A stretch of DNA of 64,000 bases, taken from assembly GCA_910890315.1 (NCBI GenBank), contig CAJVGD010000002.1, positions 186,001-250,000 on the forward strand, read 5' to 3'. Numbering within the stretch: position 1 is the first letter of the stretch; each line of letters starts with the position of its first letter. Under the pieces are notes generated by a model, which saw only the letters and a program-made list of their open reading frames with translations, ran no database searches and had not been told where the DNA came from. The DNA comes from Serendipita indica DSM 11827 (lineage: Eukaryota; Basidiomycota; Agaricomycetes; Sebacinales; Serendipitaceae). Of this stretch, positions 46,570 to 60,952 are shown in pieces. A program made the translations under genes and the position numbers.

Positions 46570-47229
46570 TTATGAAGTGACGGCCGTGTCGGTAATTTCG
46601 TTGAGCGACGACGAGATGAGCGATCCCAGTGTCGGATGGTTTGGTAGATTTGGCAGCGACGGCGATGGCTCTCTGGCAACACCAGCAGCATTATTACTTG
46701 TATCGACATTGGGTTTCTTCCACTGCCTGCTGCTCGCCCGCATATGGCCCGACGCACTCCCAGACGGCGGGATACTTGTGGGCGCAGAGGCTTGGACAAG
46801 ACCCGCCATAACATTCCCAGACGACGCAGAGATAGATGGTCGTGCTCGATGGCCAGCTGCGCGCGAGTTGACGGCCGCAATGACCTGCTGGGCGTCCGGC
46901 CCATCGTATGGACGCAACACGACCACGGAGTCACTCGTAGGCGATGTAAACTGAGGCGGTGGATTCACCAGCGTCGACAAATAGGCCTTTTTGGCTGTAA
47001 AACACGCCGTGAATCAGCACGCACTCCAAGAGACAACAGATAGACTGCACGTACCAACAGCAGCATCATTAAACACAATCAACAGGCTCGTATCGTCGAT
47101 CCATTTAATCTTAAACCCGCCCCGGTCATTCTCATACTCGGCGAGCGCTGCTTGAATGTCACGCGTCTTGAGATTGCTCGAAAATCCAGACAAGGAGAGG
47201 ATCCGCGTTACGCATGCAGATAGAGACAT
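46570..47229 (-). CDS. Small RRM-like protein resembling the R3HCC1/Thc1 C-terminal domain (199 aa)
   Basis: Two exons (47229-47055, 46994-46570) give 199 aa. The first 70 residues, ILSLSGFSSNLKTRDIQAAL, then GGFKIKWIDDTSLLIVFND and AVAKKAYL, follow the RRM-like fold found at the end of R3HCC1-type proteins (F-x-IKW-(I/V)-DD-(T/N)-x-(A/S)-L-x-VF). Then SVVVLRPYDGPDAQQVIAAV and a Ser/Pro-rich tail. A longer paralogue lies inverted at 53401-54725 with the same intron position (codon for the Ala before KK/KR). Probably RNA-associated; the exact role is unknown. An R3H domain is not present. Confidence 0.85.
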
Positions 47230-47372
47230 GGTGGTAGAGGACGAACGAAGGTGGGAAGCACAGCGGACTAGTCGTGGCGAGTTCAGAGTTAGAGCAACCA
47301 CCTGACGCGGGTGACAGCGAAAGAACGGTACATGGCAACTGTGTACATCAAAATTATTATAATTACCCTAGA

Positions 47373-50300
47373 CTATCGCGACGTTAGCTCTAGCGGCTCC
47401 GGCTCAGATGAGAGCACCGACGTCCCAGGAGGTGCAAAGCTCGACGCCAGCGGCGACGACGAAGTCGAGTCGGACCGTTGTCGCTGATGATCTGTCATGC
47501 TCCCAGTCCGCCGTCTTGTCAAACTCTTCTTGCGCGCCAGCTCATCCCGAGCCACCAACGACAGAAGCGCCACCGAAGCCGGAGAGCTCGAATTCACGCC
47601 TTCCATCGACGTTCGTCGCGATTCTCCGCTTTCAATCGTCGTCGTCATTGGTGCAATTGCCACAGTCTCCGGCGGAGTAGTTGTCGGTTCAACCGTCGGT
47701 GCTTGGCTGGGGGCGTCTTGCAGAGGAGATGCCTTAAGCGGCTCTGTCGACGTCTTCTTCAAAAGCCGATAAATGTTTCCGATGCCTTGCAATCGAGAAG
47801 TCGTCGCTGTTGCTTCTTCTTTCGGCTGCGCAGCTGCAGGTTCAAATGGCGCGGAACCCATGGACATGACTTCGTTGCGGTGTTTTGCGTGTATACCAGG
47901 GATCGTCATGGACATGGCTCCATAGGCCGGTTGCGAAACGATGGGCTGTGGCTTCTGAGAAGGTGAGGTCGACGCAAACGTATTCTCAAGAGGTCGGAGG
48001 GCCGGTGATGCATCCAGTCGAGTCTCGACGACAATGGGCGCAGTCTTTGGAGTCGGCGGTCTATTGTAACGTGAACCCATATACTCGTCGAGATCGACCC
48101 CACGCGCGTTTCCGACAGAATCCGACCGTCCCGTCCTCGTTCTTGCGGGTGACGTAGACGGTAGTATTTGTTCACCTGAAGGGTCCACTTCTGCATTAAA
48201 CTTGCTCGCCAGTACCGGACCAGCCGATTGGCGACGACTTTTATCGGCAGGTACCTCGAGCGGTGTCCCTCTGCCAACATCCGAAATGACTCGTTCACGA
48301 TCCTCTCGCTGACGCCGCTCGGCAACCACTCTCCGCATGTCGTCAAACCCTCTGGAGATGCTCGCGCTCGACGGAGGCGAGGTAGAGGCAACATTGAGAC
48401 CGAGCGTACTCGTAGATGGCGTGGAGGATATCGAGTTGGATCTCGATTCCCGATTCTCCGTCAAGTTCTTCTTCAGACCGGCCCACTGTGCGCCCCATTT
48501 TTGAAACGTCTCTCTCGCCTGTGCCACGGCCTTTGGATTCGATGCTTCCGCCGCAGACGCAGCAGCAGCAGCTCTCGAACGTAGGTTGTCGAGGAAGGAC
48601 CCATTTGGTTTCGTATCCGTCGACGTATTGCTTGTAAACGTGCTGGATGTCGAAACGGGCTTCACTTGCTGGGTGGAAGACATATCCACCGATTGCGAGG
48701 CAGAATGTGACGCCCTACTCGGTGCCGGAGAAGGAGACGAACGAGGTGTCCCTTTTCGACTGGGGAGATTGAGCCCTTGATCCGCCTCACCCTCCATAGA
48801 ATCCCTATTTGACGCGGGAACCGATGGCTCTCGAGGTTGCTTGAGTGAACTCGAGTCACTTTCAATCACACTGATAGGACGTCCTCGAGGAGAGGGAGTC
48901 TCCAACGCAGGTGAGGGAGGCTCGACCACGACGTTGGCAGTCATCGGGGTCGTCGTACCTGTTATTGGCTCGGTTTTCGGCTCCGACTGACTCTCTATCG
49001 GAAGAGAGACTACAGACGAGTCGGGACCTTTCGCAGGCATCACCTCGAGTGGTTCTGTAGTGAGCGGAAGTGCAGTAGTCGAGTAATGACCCGGCATCTT
49101 GAGGTTTTCCATTGAATCGTGGCGAGGCAAGGCTTCTACGACACCCATTGACTGGGTTTGCGATATAGTCGTTGCAGGCACAGTCGAGTCCGTTGATCTC
49201 AGTGATTGTCGTACAGCGTCAGCATAGATGCCTCCACGATGTCCGAAAGCCGATGTTTCGAAAAAGGCTATGTCATCATAGTTGGGCAGAACGACCGACT
49301 CGAGAATCTAGCGAGGTCAGTAGGGCACAAACTATGTTTTTATCAAGCTTACAATCTCCTTGAGCCGGCCCTCTATGGTCTTCAGTATCATTCCCCATGT
49401 GATCTGGCGGTCAGAGACCACAGGCTCGACTGCAAGCTCCATCTTGGGCATCTTGGTAAAGGCATACCAGATACGGTTACTCGGCGGAGGCTTCACTTTG
49501 CTGTTGATATGCAAGGTAAGTACACGCGAGAGAAGCAAGGCTTAAATGAAATATACGCACACGATGACGTTTCCTTCTAGTTCCCGGAGCACTATAGCAA
49601 GCACAAGCTTGACTTCGTAAGAGCGAAAGCGTGCTCCAAGGTTGATTGTTGCAGTCGTCTCGACCGTGATCCTAATTTCCCCTTTGTAATGTACACCTAT
49701 TTCGACTGATGCATCTCCTTCTTTGGTAAGCTCTTTGAGCATCGGTTTGTAGAAAGTCGGGGCGGTGGAGCCAACCGAAACCTCCTTGACAACAATGTCA
49801 TCCAGAAAGGAGGGCTTCTTGACTTTGGCCAATTTCTTCATGAGGCGACCAATGATGTAGTCCTCCATCGCAGCCGTTTTGTAAACCGAAAAGAAGAGAC
49901 GACCGACTAGTGCATTTAGCCACCTCATTGGGATAGGATCGGGTTGTGTGTCGAGATGAGATACGAGATACTGCATGTGCTCTGTCGAGAACACGGGTTC
50001 GAGGGGTTCCAAAGGGACCGACGTCGTAGGATGCTTCGACGCGTGAACGAGAGCGTGGTACCAGTCTTCCATTTCCACCACAGAACGTACGAAGAGATAC
50101 CACGGCGTGGAGAAGTCAAACGCCTCTTCCCTCGCAAGCTCGTTGGCCTCCTTCACCTTGTCAGCCGCCGTTTGCGCTGCCTCTGGTGTTTTGGCCATCG
50201 CGACAGCTTCCTGCACATCCTTGTCGTCGCTCAACTTCATTTCCTTTGAGACATGAGGTAGACCCGGACTTGGCGTCAAGTCGTTGGGTGAGAGTCGAAT

Positions 50301-50825
50301 AGCATTCCGCTTTGTGAAGAGTTCTCCATCTAGTAGTCCGGGGGGATAGATATCCACGGCGTGTTTAGACATCTCCAGGGCGGTATGACAGTCGGACATG
50401 GCTTCGTCCTCATAGAGGAATAACACCGAGCCCTTGAGGACAGCAAAGTAGGTGTCTCGTGGCCGTGACTTCTTGGGATCTTTGGACCTAGAGTCTAGAA
50501 TAGAGCGCATAATATCCATGTATGAGCCATCAAATAACCCTGTTTCACCGTCATCAAATGCACGCCTGACGGTGAGCCAGCCTTTGCGTGGCTTAGATTG
50601 TTGCGTCGGCGGCAGCTTTGCTGAATCCTTTTCACGTCGCTTTTCTTCTTCTCTTTCCTTTTCCTCGAATTCCTGTACAAGAGCTTGTTTCTGGCGCTTT
50701 GCCGGGTCCACATCGCCAACTGGCACGGATGTCCATAGCGCTATTGCAAACACAACAGCAAGGAGAAGAGGAAGAGCAGTAAGCCCTCCCAGAATATATG
50801 CGAAAAGAAATGCCAATACGCCCAT
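47373..50825 (-). CDS. NVJ2: TEX2/NVJ2-type ER membrane-contact lipid-transfer protein with PH-like and SMP domains (1115 aa)
   Basis: Three exons (50825-49561, 49500-49353, 49307-47373) give 1115 aa. An N-terminal membrane anchor ([21 protein letters not shown] and VFAIALW) is followed by a charged linker, a PH-like region ([63 protein letters not shown]) and the SMP lipid-binding domain from about 260: [87 protein letters not shown]. The anchor-PH-SMP order defines Nvj2/TEX2, which moves lipids such as ceramide between ER and other membranes. The last 600 residues are a long Ser/Pro-rich tail with one probable helix ([19 protein letters not shown]); such a tail is much longer than in yeast Nvj2. 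Confidence 0.92.
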
Positions 50826-50948
50826 GGTCCGAAATCGTCAACGACGTTTGGGACAAGAGCTCTGGCTTCAACGTGCCAACCGCGTCATACTCCAAACGGC
50901 CACTCACGTTTCACAATTTCGTTTCATATTGCACATATTTCTACATTT

Positions 50949-53056
50949 CTAAGGCTCACCGTAGCCTTTGGGATCAAACTCATAGAGCGGGTACACGGGT
51001 CTCCAATGCGCCTCTTGTGCTTTGGCACGCAGCTCTTCGACTGGAAAGTCGATCCTGGCAAGACCCTCATCGATCGCACATTGTGCCACTGCAACGGCGA
51101 CCTCGAAGTTTGTATCCGGAGCGTCTGCAAAATCAGGTAGCAGAGGTGGAAGATCACCTTCAGCGTCCTTGATTTCTCCTTTATTTCCAGAGGCCCCTTG
51201 CTGAGATTTGAGTGCCGGAGAGAGCTCGGCTAGCTTCCTTGTCGCCGCGATGAGCATCCCATCTGAGACTTTCTTAGACCTGGATAAGATAGAGCCCATG
51301 CCAATGCCTGGGTAAATGAGAGCATTGTTGCATTCTGCGATTCTAGCATCATATTAGCGCTCATTCTCAAGGATATTTCCCCACCTACATTGCCTTGCCA
51401 CCGTTGGGCAAATCACAAGCGTCGAAAGGACTGCCTGTTGCAATGAGTGCCCTTCCGTCGGACCACTTGATAATGTCCTTTGGCTCTGCTTCGACCAGTC
51501 TTGAGGGATTGGAAAGCGGGAGAATGATGGGATGCTTGTTGTTCTTTGCCATCTCTCTTACAACCTCTTCAGTAAACCCTCCAGCGTGTGTCGAAGTTCC
51601 AATGAGAACGGTAGCTTTGGAATGCTTCACAACATCGAGTAGACTTGCGCCGTTCTGGCCTTCCTCATCGCTCCGCTGAAATTCGGCCCAACCGGCATGA
51701 TTGGTCTGGCTGACTATGGATACAGTAACCAGGCCATCTTTGTCGACCAGGTGAAAGCGCTTCGTCGCCTCCTCTTTGTCCAAACCGTCGAGAATGACCA
51801 TTGCGTCACGAACTTGTCTTGCGATTCCTAATCCTGCTGATCCAGCACCGTAAACTACGATAGTCTGATCGCTCAACTTGGTCTTTGTAATTCCGACTGC
51901 CGACATGAGAGCGGCAAGGGTCACAGCTCCCGTGCCTTGTCTAAAGACGCATTAGATCATGATGGTCAAGAGAGCCTGGTGCGCATACACATCGTCGTTA
52001 AAGACAGAGTACTCGTCGCGATACAGATCCAGCAGCCTTTGCGCATTGGTCACACCTGTTGTGCGAATGAGCCGGGTTGCACAGGGGAAATCGACGCCTA
52101 CCAAAGTCCTCAAAGTGAAGTATACCATCTGGTAGGTATTTGCGTACGAGCTGGACAAACTTGTCTACAAACTCATCGTACTCTCTGCCGCGGATTCGCT
52201 TATTCCTCCAGCCCTAGCATTCAATTAGAACCCTCCACGCTTCAGAAATGAGATCCTACAATATAGAGGGGATCGTTGAGAAGTTGTTCATTGTCCGTAC
52301 CGACGTCCAGAGCTACTGGGAGAGAGCGTGCGGGATCAACCCCTCCAACCAAACTGATAAACAGTCAGAACGGCCAGAGGATAGCGACGACTGACGTGTA
52401 AATGACTGCCTTTGCGGTTGAAATCTGAAATTTGTGAGTTTCCGTGGACACTGTGATGTAAGCTTACGCCAATGCCTCCACAGCCTTGATCTCCGATACC
52501 CAGAATCGCTTCGGCGTCGGAAACGACGACCAGATCGATATTCCGACCTCTGATCTGATCTAGGAAGTCCTCCTCCATAGTGTCGGCATTTGGGAAGCTT
52601 AGGTAGAGACCTTCACTACGTCGAAAGAGGTGGGAATAGTTGGCGATGGCTTCAGCCTCTGTGGGAGTATAGACAATGGGCATGAGCTCCTTGAGGTACT
52701 TTTGCAAGAGGGCAAAGTATAGGACCCAATTTTGCGTCTTGAGACTCTCAAGAAAAGAGTTCTTTCTGATTGCAGACTCGCGCTGGTTCAGCTGAGCGTA
52801 GGCGCGTTCAATCTGCTCCTCTAGCGTGTTGACCTGAGGAGAAGGGGTAAGAATTGTTACTAATGAGTAGACAGATTCGCACCCTGCAAGGCAGCCGCCC
52901 ACGAAGATTGAACATTCGCCGCTCCTCGTCAGTGAATGCGGATCCCTTATTCCACTGGGGGTCATTGAGCAATGCGCTGCCTTTGAGGGAGATTTTGCAC
53001 GTCCTTGTTGACATTCTTGCTGCTCTCGCGGTAGAGAGGAGGAGAGAATGGGGCAT
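50949..53056 (-). CDS. Malic enzyme, probably mitochondrial NAD(P)-dependent
   Basis: Oxidative decarboxylation of malate to pyruvate. Several exons with small introns. The N-terminus [18 protein letters not shown] is Ser/Arg-rich without acids, as in a mitochondrial presequence (an upstream in-frame ATG at 53125 also exists). Then [17 protein letters not shown] and [12 protein letters not shown]. Family signatures: [14 protein letters not shown] with the catalytic Tyr, [32 protein letters not shown], then YSVFNDD split from VQGTG by an intron (metal-binding Asp), the Rossmann motif [51 protein letters not shown], and C-terminal [12 protein letters not shown]. The catalytic Lys falls in the LRTLVGVD-type block missing from single-frame reads but spanned by the exons near 52.2 kb. 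Cofactor preference cannot be read with confidence. Confidence 0.93.
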
Positions 53057-53400
53057 TGGCTTTGGCAACGTCATCCACCACGCCTTAACAGGAGATGGAC
53101 CGATCGGATAACGTTCTGGACCCAAAAATATACTTCAACGTTTATCCGCCGTCTCGTATGGCCATAACCGGCCATTGGCTACGTTTGATCGGTCTTGCAT
53201 ACTGACATACGTAGATATCGTTCTCCTGCTGTAGTTTCCAAATATTTTGAACTATTTCCAGGAAACGTTGCAGGTGAGCGGGGTAGCCCAAGTGGCGGCT
53301 AGTCTTTGTTTCCACCACGTCCACGGTTTTACTTCTCACTTCGTTTCAACGTAATTTCAACGTCTCTTCAGCCTCGCAATTGTACACTTTTGATCACAGA

Positions 53401-54725
53401 ATGGCCGCCTGTACGACGAAGATCCTCGAGCTTCGCGGGTTCCATCAGCAACTCAAGACCAAGGATATCCAGACGGCGTTTGCCACCTTTGGAGAGTCCT
53501 TTAAGATCAAATGGATCGACGATAATAGTCTCTATCTCGTCTTTACTGATGCAGTCACTGGTTAGTCTTTGCTGGGCGCTGCATTGATTCATGCGAGCTG
53601 ATTGCGGAATATCCAACAGCGAAACGCGTCTTTCTTCAGTCCCTGGGATCTATGCCACATCAATTGGTTCCTGCTCCCAATGCGACCATCTCCTTGACAC
53701 CGTACAAAGGTCCTGACGCGCAATCAATCATCGCGTACACGCAGCGCGCTCCTCGTTCAGAGCGTACCAACTCGATGAGCGGTCAGCACCAGGTCCAGCA
53801 GCAGGTTCAACAACAGGAAGCCGCCCTCGCGTTGGCCACTGGCAATGTTAGCCCTGCCGTTTCAATGATGCTATTGGCCGCAGCCGCAGCCGGTCCTCCT
53901 GGAATGCTCAATGGAGCTATTAATGGAACGGGTTACTCTCCAGTATCGCCGCAGTCTTCGAACAACCTTCCGTTCCTCCAGCATCGCGGAAGCAATGGGA
54001 GCCTCCGTTCGAGCTTTAGTCAGGGTAGTATCCCCGAAAGTTATAGTATCGGATCCAATAATAGCATGCCCAGCATCAGCCCATCGTCGTCTTGGTCGGA
54101 TGCTGCATCCAATTACTCCAACTATCGTCTTGGTGGTGGACGAAACAGCTCAATGTCACTCCACCCAAGTGGCTTCCCAATGTCTCGATCTGGTCTCGAG
54201 GACATTGCGGAGGCCTCTTCGCGAGAGGAAATGCCTTCACAAACCGTGTCGCGCGCCAACTCGATTATCCCTAGTCCTCTCAAACATTCAGCCAATATCG
54301 TAGTCACTGCAAGCACTCCACTTGTCGGAGAAAGATTTGAGAGCCAGCAGAGTGCTCATCCTATCGACAGTCGTCTCAGTTCTCCAGGCAAGCCTAAATC
54401 GGACACCGAGCGACCGGGAGGACCCTGGCTCTCTCGTGAGCCCTCTCCAACGCCCTCTCTTCCTAGTTTGCACGAAAAGGAGTCTATCAAGTCACTCGTT
54501 GATGGTGTCGGTAACCTTTCCCTCCAGAACCAGGCCAGCAATGACGAGATGGCTCTCTCGGACACGGAACGCTCGCCTTCAAACGGCATCAATACTCCTC
54601 CAGAAGGTAGAGCCCCTCCTAGGATTGGGAACCCAGGCAAGCGAATGCTAGGAGCTGCTCTAGGCATCCGTCACCCTAGTCTTCCCCCCCGCGTCATTCC
54701 CGGGTCGATGTCTGTAGCCAACTAA
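53401..54725 (+). CDS. RRM-like R3HCC1/Thc1-type protein, longer paralogue (421 aa)
   Basis: Two exons (53401-53560, 53620-54725) give 421 aa. The first 70 residues, KILELRGFHQQLKTKDIQ, then SFKIKWIDDNSLYLVFTD and AKRVFLQSL, match the protein at 46570-47229 closely, including intron position and the following block (ISLTPYKGPDAQSIIAY versus VVLRPYDGPDAQQVIAAV). The rest is Ser/Pro/Asn-rich with a poly-Gln patch (QQVQQQVQQQ) and short conserved-looking stretches (EPSPTPSLPSLHEKES, shared as EPSPSLPNLP in the shorter copy). Possibly an RNA-processing accessory factor. It is inverted relative to its paralogue, about 6 kb away. Confidence 0.86.
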
Positions 54726-55033
54726 TGAAGATTAAGGCGGGGTTTTCTTGCCTCTCCTACCCCAAGACTGTCCTCACTCGCTCCTTGTCGATCACTGTCG
54801 TCGCTCCACGACATACTCTTAGGCCCACAACCCCTTGTAGTATTCCGTATGCAAACCATGTATTCAACTCGTCTTACACAGCGTGCTGACAAGCCGTGTT
54901 CTGTGCGGTCGAATTGCGGCTGCCACGAATGACGCTATCGATAGCGCAACGTTAGTTGAACGATGATCAGCTGTGTCTTGAGAATAAAAGGGGCCACGCA
55001 CTGTGCCTGCTTTTTCCCCCAAGTTTGACTATC
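54726..55033. other. Intergenic, promoter of the first OYE gene
   Basis: About 300 bp. An AATAAAAG element at about 54983-54990, 45-50 nt before the ATG, is the best core-promoter candidate. Confidence 0.4.
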
Positions 55034-56323
<1,290 letters not shown>

Positions 56324-56559
56324 AAACAAAAGTATACTCATTGCAATTAAACGGCTGTAAACGTATGTTTACCCCGCCTAGATGGAACTTGTCTATCTTT
56401 ACTCAGTCGGCCTCTTGTAGGATATCATTTATAACGAAGAAATACATTACCAGACGCTGTCGGGACCTTGATGATCTGCACCTAGATCCGACGAGGTCCG
56501 GCTCCTTTCCGGCTGAATTCGCATGACGACAGTAAAGACGCGATCAAAAGTCGGACGAG

Positions 56560-56566
56560 TATAAAA
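56560..56566 (+). promoter_or_regulatory. TATA box of the second OYE gene
   Basis: TATAAAA, 74 nt upstream of the ATG at 56634, followed by a CT-rich leader. Confidence 0.5.
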
Positions 56567-56633
56567 GCCACTGCTCCCCGAGACTTTCCTCGCTCTACAC
56601 CACCCCTCCGGCTTTGCGGTACCCGGTTCCAAG

Positions 56634-57918
<1,285 letters not shown>

Positions 57919-57999
57919 TACAACTTCAATGCCATTTAACTAAACAGAATGCACACCAGTTACCCGCTATAAGCCAAGATACATGACATGACTGTATTA

Positions 58000-58985
58000 C
58001 TACCCTAGGTCATCCAGAGAGCCACGGCGGAAGGCTCTTTCCATCGGAGCCATCATTTGATACATTCGTTGAAGCAGCATTCGAGCTTCTTCTCGGTTGA
58101 TGTACAGCTGCAACAAGTCACCCTCTATTGAGGTATCGACTCCTTCCAGCTGGTCCGAGTTCAATCCCGAGATGTGCACAAAATGAGCGGATAAACGCTC
58201 GCAGAGTATCGGGAAAAGATGTAACAGCCGATACGACGTCTCAAAGTCACTGAAAAGCAGCTCTACGTCTGCGAGCTTGCGTGACTGAACGCTCTGAGGT
58301 TTGTCCCAAATCAGATCCTGAATGGCGATGGGTAACCATGATCTTTCCCGCTCTCGGGTCGCATTGCATCTACCCTTGAACTCGTTTGAATAGGTTTCAA
58401 TCCTCTTTCGCAGGGCAGGGAGGAGGGGGAAGACTTGTGTCTGAACAAGTCGTTGAGCAAGCTCCAATGCAGTCACCGTCTTCTTAGCGAGTAGCCTTTG
58501 GTTTCGACTGTTGAATAACTCGAGGACGTAGCGAGATTGTGCATTTGTTTCCATTCGGGTGAATGTTTGGATCGAACTGGTGCGGGAAAGGGAGGTGTAA
58601 AACGATGTAGCGCACGAAAGTGCCTCGTCTAACTGAGACAAGAAAATATGTCCGAACCGATCAAATGCCTTCAACGAGCCTCGTAGCCCATCCGCATGCT
58701 GGTCATTCCGAAGGGATTCGAAAACCACCTCATCAATGTAAGCAAGATGGTCTCCGAGCCCCTTGAGATCTTCCAAATCTGCACAGAGGGACCTTAGAAC
58801 TGCGAGGCTCTGGAGCGATGTTGGCAAACATCAGATCCGAGAGTCACGGTGTCAGTCTGGGACTGAACGAAAAAGGGAGACATACATCCGTAGAACCCGA
58901 GAATTGTCGGGTTGAACTCGTTCATAGGCCAGTGGTTACAGCCAAGTTCCAACATTGGATCCACCCACCGCACACCTCTGAACAT
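58000..58985 (-). CDS. Unknown alpha-helical protein (299 aa)
   Basis: Two exons (58985-58886, 58799-58000) give 299 aa; the splice restores frame with a Phe codon. Exon 1: MFRGVRWVDPMLELGCNHWP, then FNPTILGFYG. Exon 2 is helical throughout (LRSLCADLEDLKGLGDH, ALELAQRLVQTQVFPLLPALRKRIE, LLFSDFETSYRLLHLFPILCERL, REEARMLLQRMYQMMAPME). No membrane segment, no known domain. A structural or adaptor role is possible. It converges on the OYE pair with 81 bp between stops. Confidence 0.68.
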
Positions 58986-59400
58986 GGTGCCTCAAGCTTT
59001 GGATGACACACAAGCCGTTATGCACACTTGATTGAAAATTAAGTTGTTTCTCAGCATTTGTACCTCCCTTGTGCGCATTCCGCATGGTCGACGCGAATAT
59101 CAAAGGAGTATGGGAGGCTTCTCGACTCTGATTCTCATATATACTACCCCCGTGGATTCATGAGAATTACTTGGAACTGACCTTTAAACGCGCGGATCCT
59201 GCCGCGTCTAATACAAAGATTGGCTATTCATTGAGGGCGCTCCCAAAGCTGCCCACTAGCGTCGACTTCCCGACATCCCCATGCGCTTTATGAATCAAGT
59301 TCCCACCGGGACCTCCGCGCGCCTCATTGCGCTCAGCTGAAGCGCCGCAGACTATAAATCCTCTGGCTGAGGGGTATATCCCTATTTCATCCCTTTCATC
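58986..59400. other. Divergent promoter region
   Basis: About 415 bp between the helical-protein gene and the F-box gene. No coding frame of interest. Confidence 0.5.
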
Positions 59401-60874
59401 ATGGTCGATAATGATACCGCCCTTCATTGGAACCTTTCTCGGCTCTGTCCAGATATCCATCTCCTCATCTCAAGGCATCTGGACCTGGATGATTTGTATA
59501 ATTTGTCAATGGTTCTATTCCAATTTCATTATTCATGCATCCCCAGCTGAACTTATGACAGGTCTGTAAAGCGCTGTACACCAGTTTGTGCTCCGTAGAC
59601 GTTCGCAGGCACTGGGTTGAGAGATTACCGCCTGCATTCCTCCCCATCGACGGGACAAATACAATAAAGGATGCCATTCGGCGAACCATGGCACTTCGGA
59701 AGGCTCTGGCCCTCTCGACCGAAATCACCCCCGCATCCACCGTAGTCCTCCCAGAGGCACAATGGACACTTCATGTCGCCAGAACGCGATGGATGTTCAC
59801 AGTATGTAGTGAGAACCTCCACTGTTTCGACTTGGCCACTGGCCAGATGGTTGGCTCGGTAATATTGCCCAGCCAAGTGAGCCCGAAACTACTCGGGGGT
59901 CAGGCTCAGTCAAATGGCTCCATTGTATTAGCATTTCCCTACATGCAGAAACAGAATGACGAAATGTGTGTGCTCGCCCTTGGTTATGCACTACTGACTA
60001 ATTTACAGGACGTGGAAGATCGAATTTATGAGCGTCACGTTCCTTCAAGAGCAGAATGACCCCGTAAAAACAAGCTTTGGCTCGCTCAAATGTATCACTC
60101 TTCCTCCAGCCGTATCCCGACAGTTCACGCGGTTCGACATGCTCCTAATGGAGGACCAATACGTTGTTTTGTCCGGTGACTGGGGGTCGAGGAAGTTTAT
60201 TTTCATTGATTGGAGGCTTGAACATGTCGTAGTTCAGTCATTTCCTGTGAGTTCCTGCCCGAGCCTTGGTCTTAGCTAATATAGTTATGAAGCAACTGTG
60301 GCGAACATTCTCATGGGAGATCTCTGACGGTCGAATTATCATCATTTGTGATAGCCTAGAGATCAAAGTCATTAACGTGAGACAAGCCCTATCCATGTAC
60401 GACAAGGAATCGGTATTGGAGCCTTCTACGGCATGCAGCCTATCACGGTACAGAAGTGTTCATTTTGCAAAAGGAGATTACGGACAAGTCTCCGCCATTG
60501 CACTATGCGTGCCGAACAATCAAGCTGGTTTGGGGATCTTCCAGATCTCTTCAACCTTGATACAAGGCCAGAATGATACGGTGGCAACGTCCCCTGGGGT
60601 ACACGACGGTACTCTCCTGGATCGCTGTTTGGCCAATCAGCATACGAGTGCGATTCCCCTCTATATAGGTTCGACGCTTGCCTTTCAGATAGACGACCAT
60701 CACATTGCACTGAAGTCCCACCAGAAGAGAAGAAATGCCAGCGAGATGAGGCTAGGTCTGACGGGTCTCCACCTGAACGCTATCTTGGCCGTCGACGAAG
60801 ATATCGGGATGATCGCAGTGAAGGAGATGGACAATATCGGCAGAGCTCAGATCCGTATATACTGGGTCATATAA
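59401..60874 (+). CDS. F-box protein with an unrecognised C-terminal, possibly propeller-like region
   Basis: Four exons. Exon 1 (59401-59511) and exon 2 (from 59562) form the F-box: LCPDIHLLISRHLDLDDLYNLSM joined to VCKALYTSLCS (written in parts), the usual P-x(5)-I...L..LsxVCKxly layout. The remaining 400 residues alternate short hydrophobic strands (WTLHVARTRWMFTVCSEN, LHCFDLATGQMVGSV, YVVLSGDWGSRKFIFIDW, HVVVQSFP, GRIIIICDSLEIKVINV, IRIYWVI), as in a degenerate beta-propeller used for substrate recognition. Exon 3 starts MTWKIEFMSV. Intron 3 (about 60250-60299) needs an AAG acceptor with a GCTAAT branch point just before it; the nearer TAG sites give stops. A likely SCF substrate adaptor of a lineage-expanded family. 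Confidence 0.82.
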
Positions 60875-60952
60875 TCTATTTCAAATCCAAACACTGTTAC
60901 CGAACATTGCCGTATTTCATCATGTGAAAACATCTTGACTCCAGCCACAACC

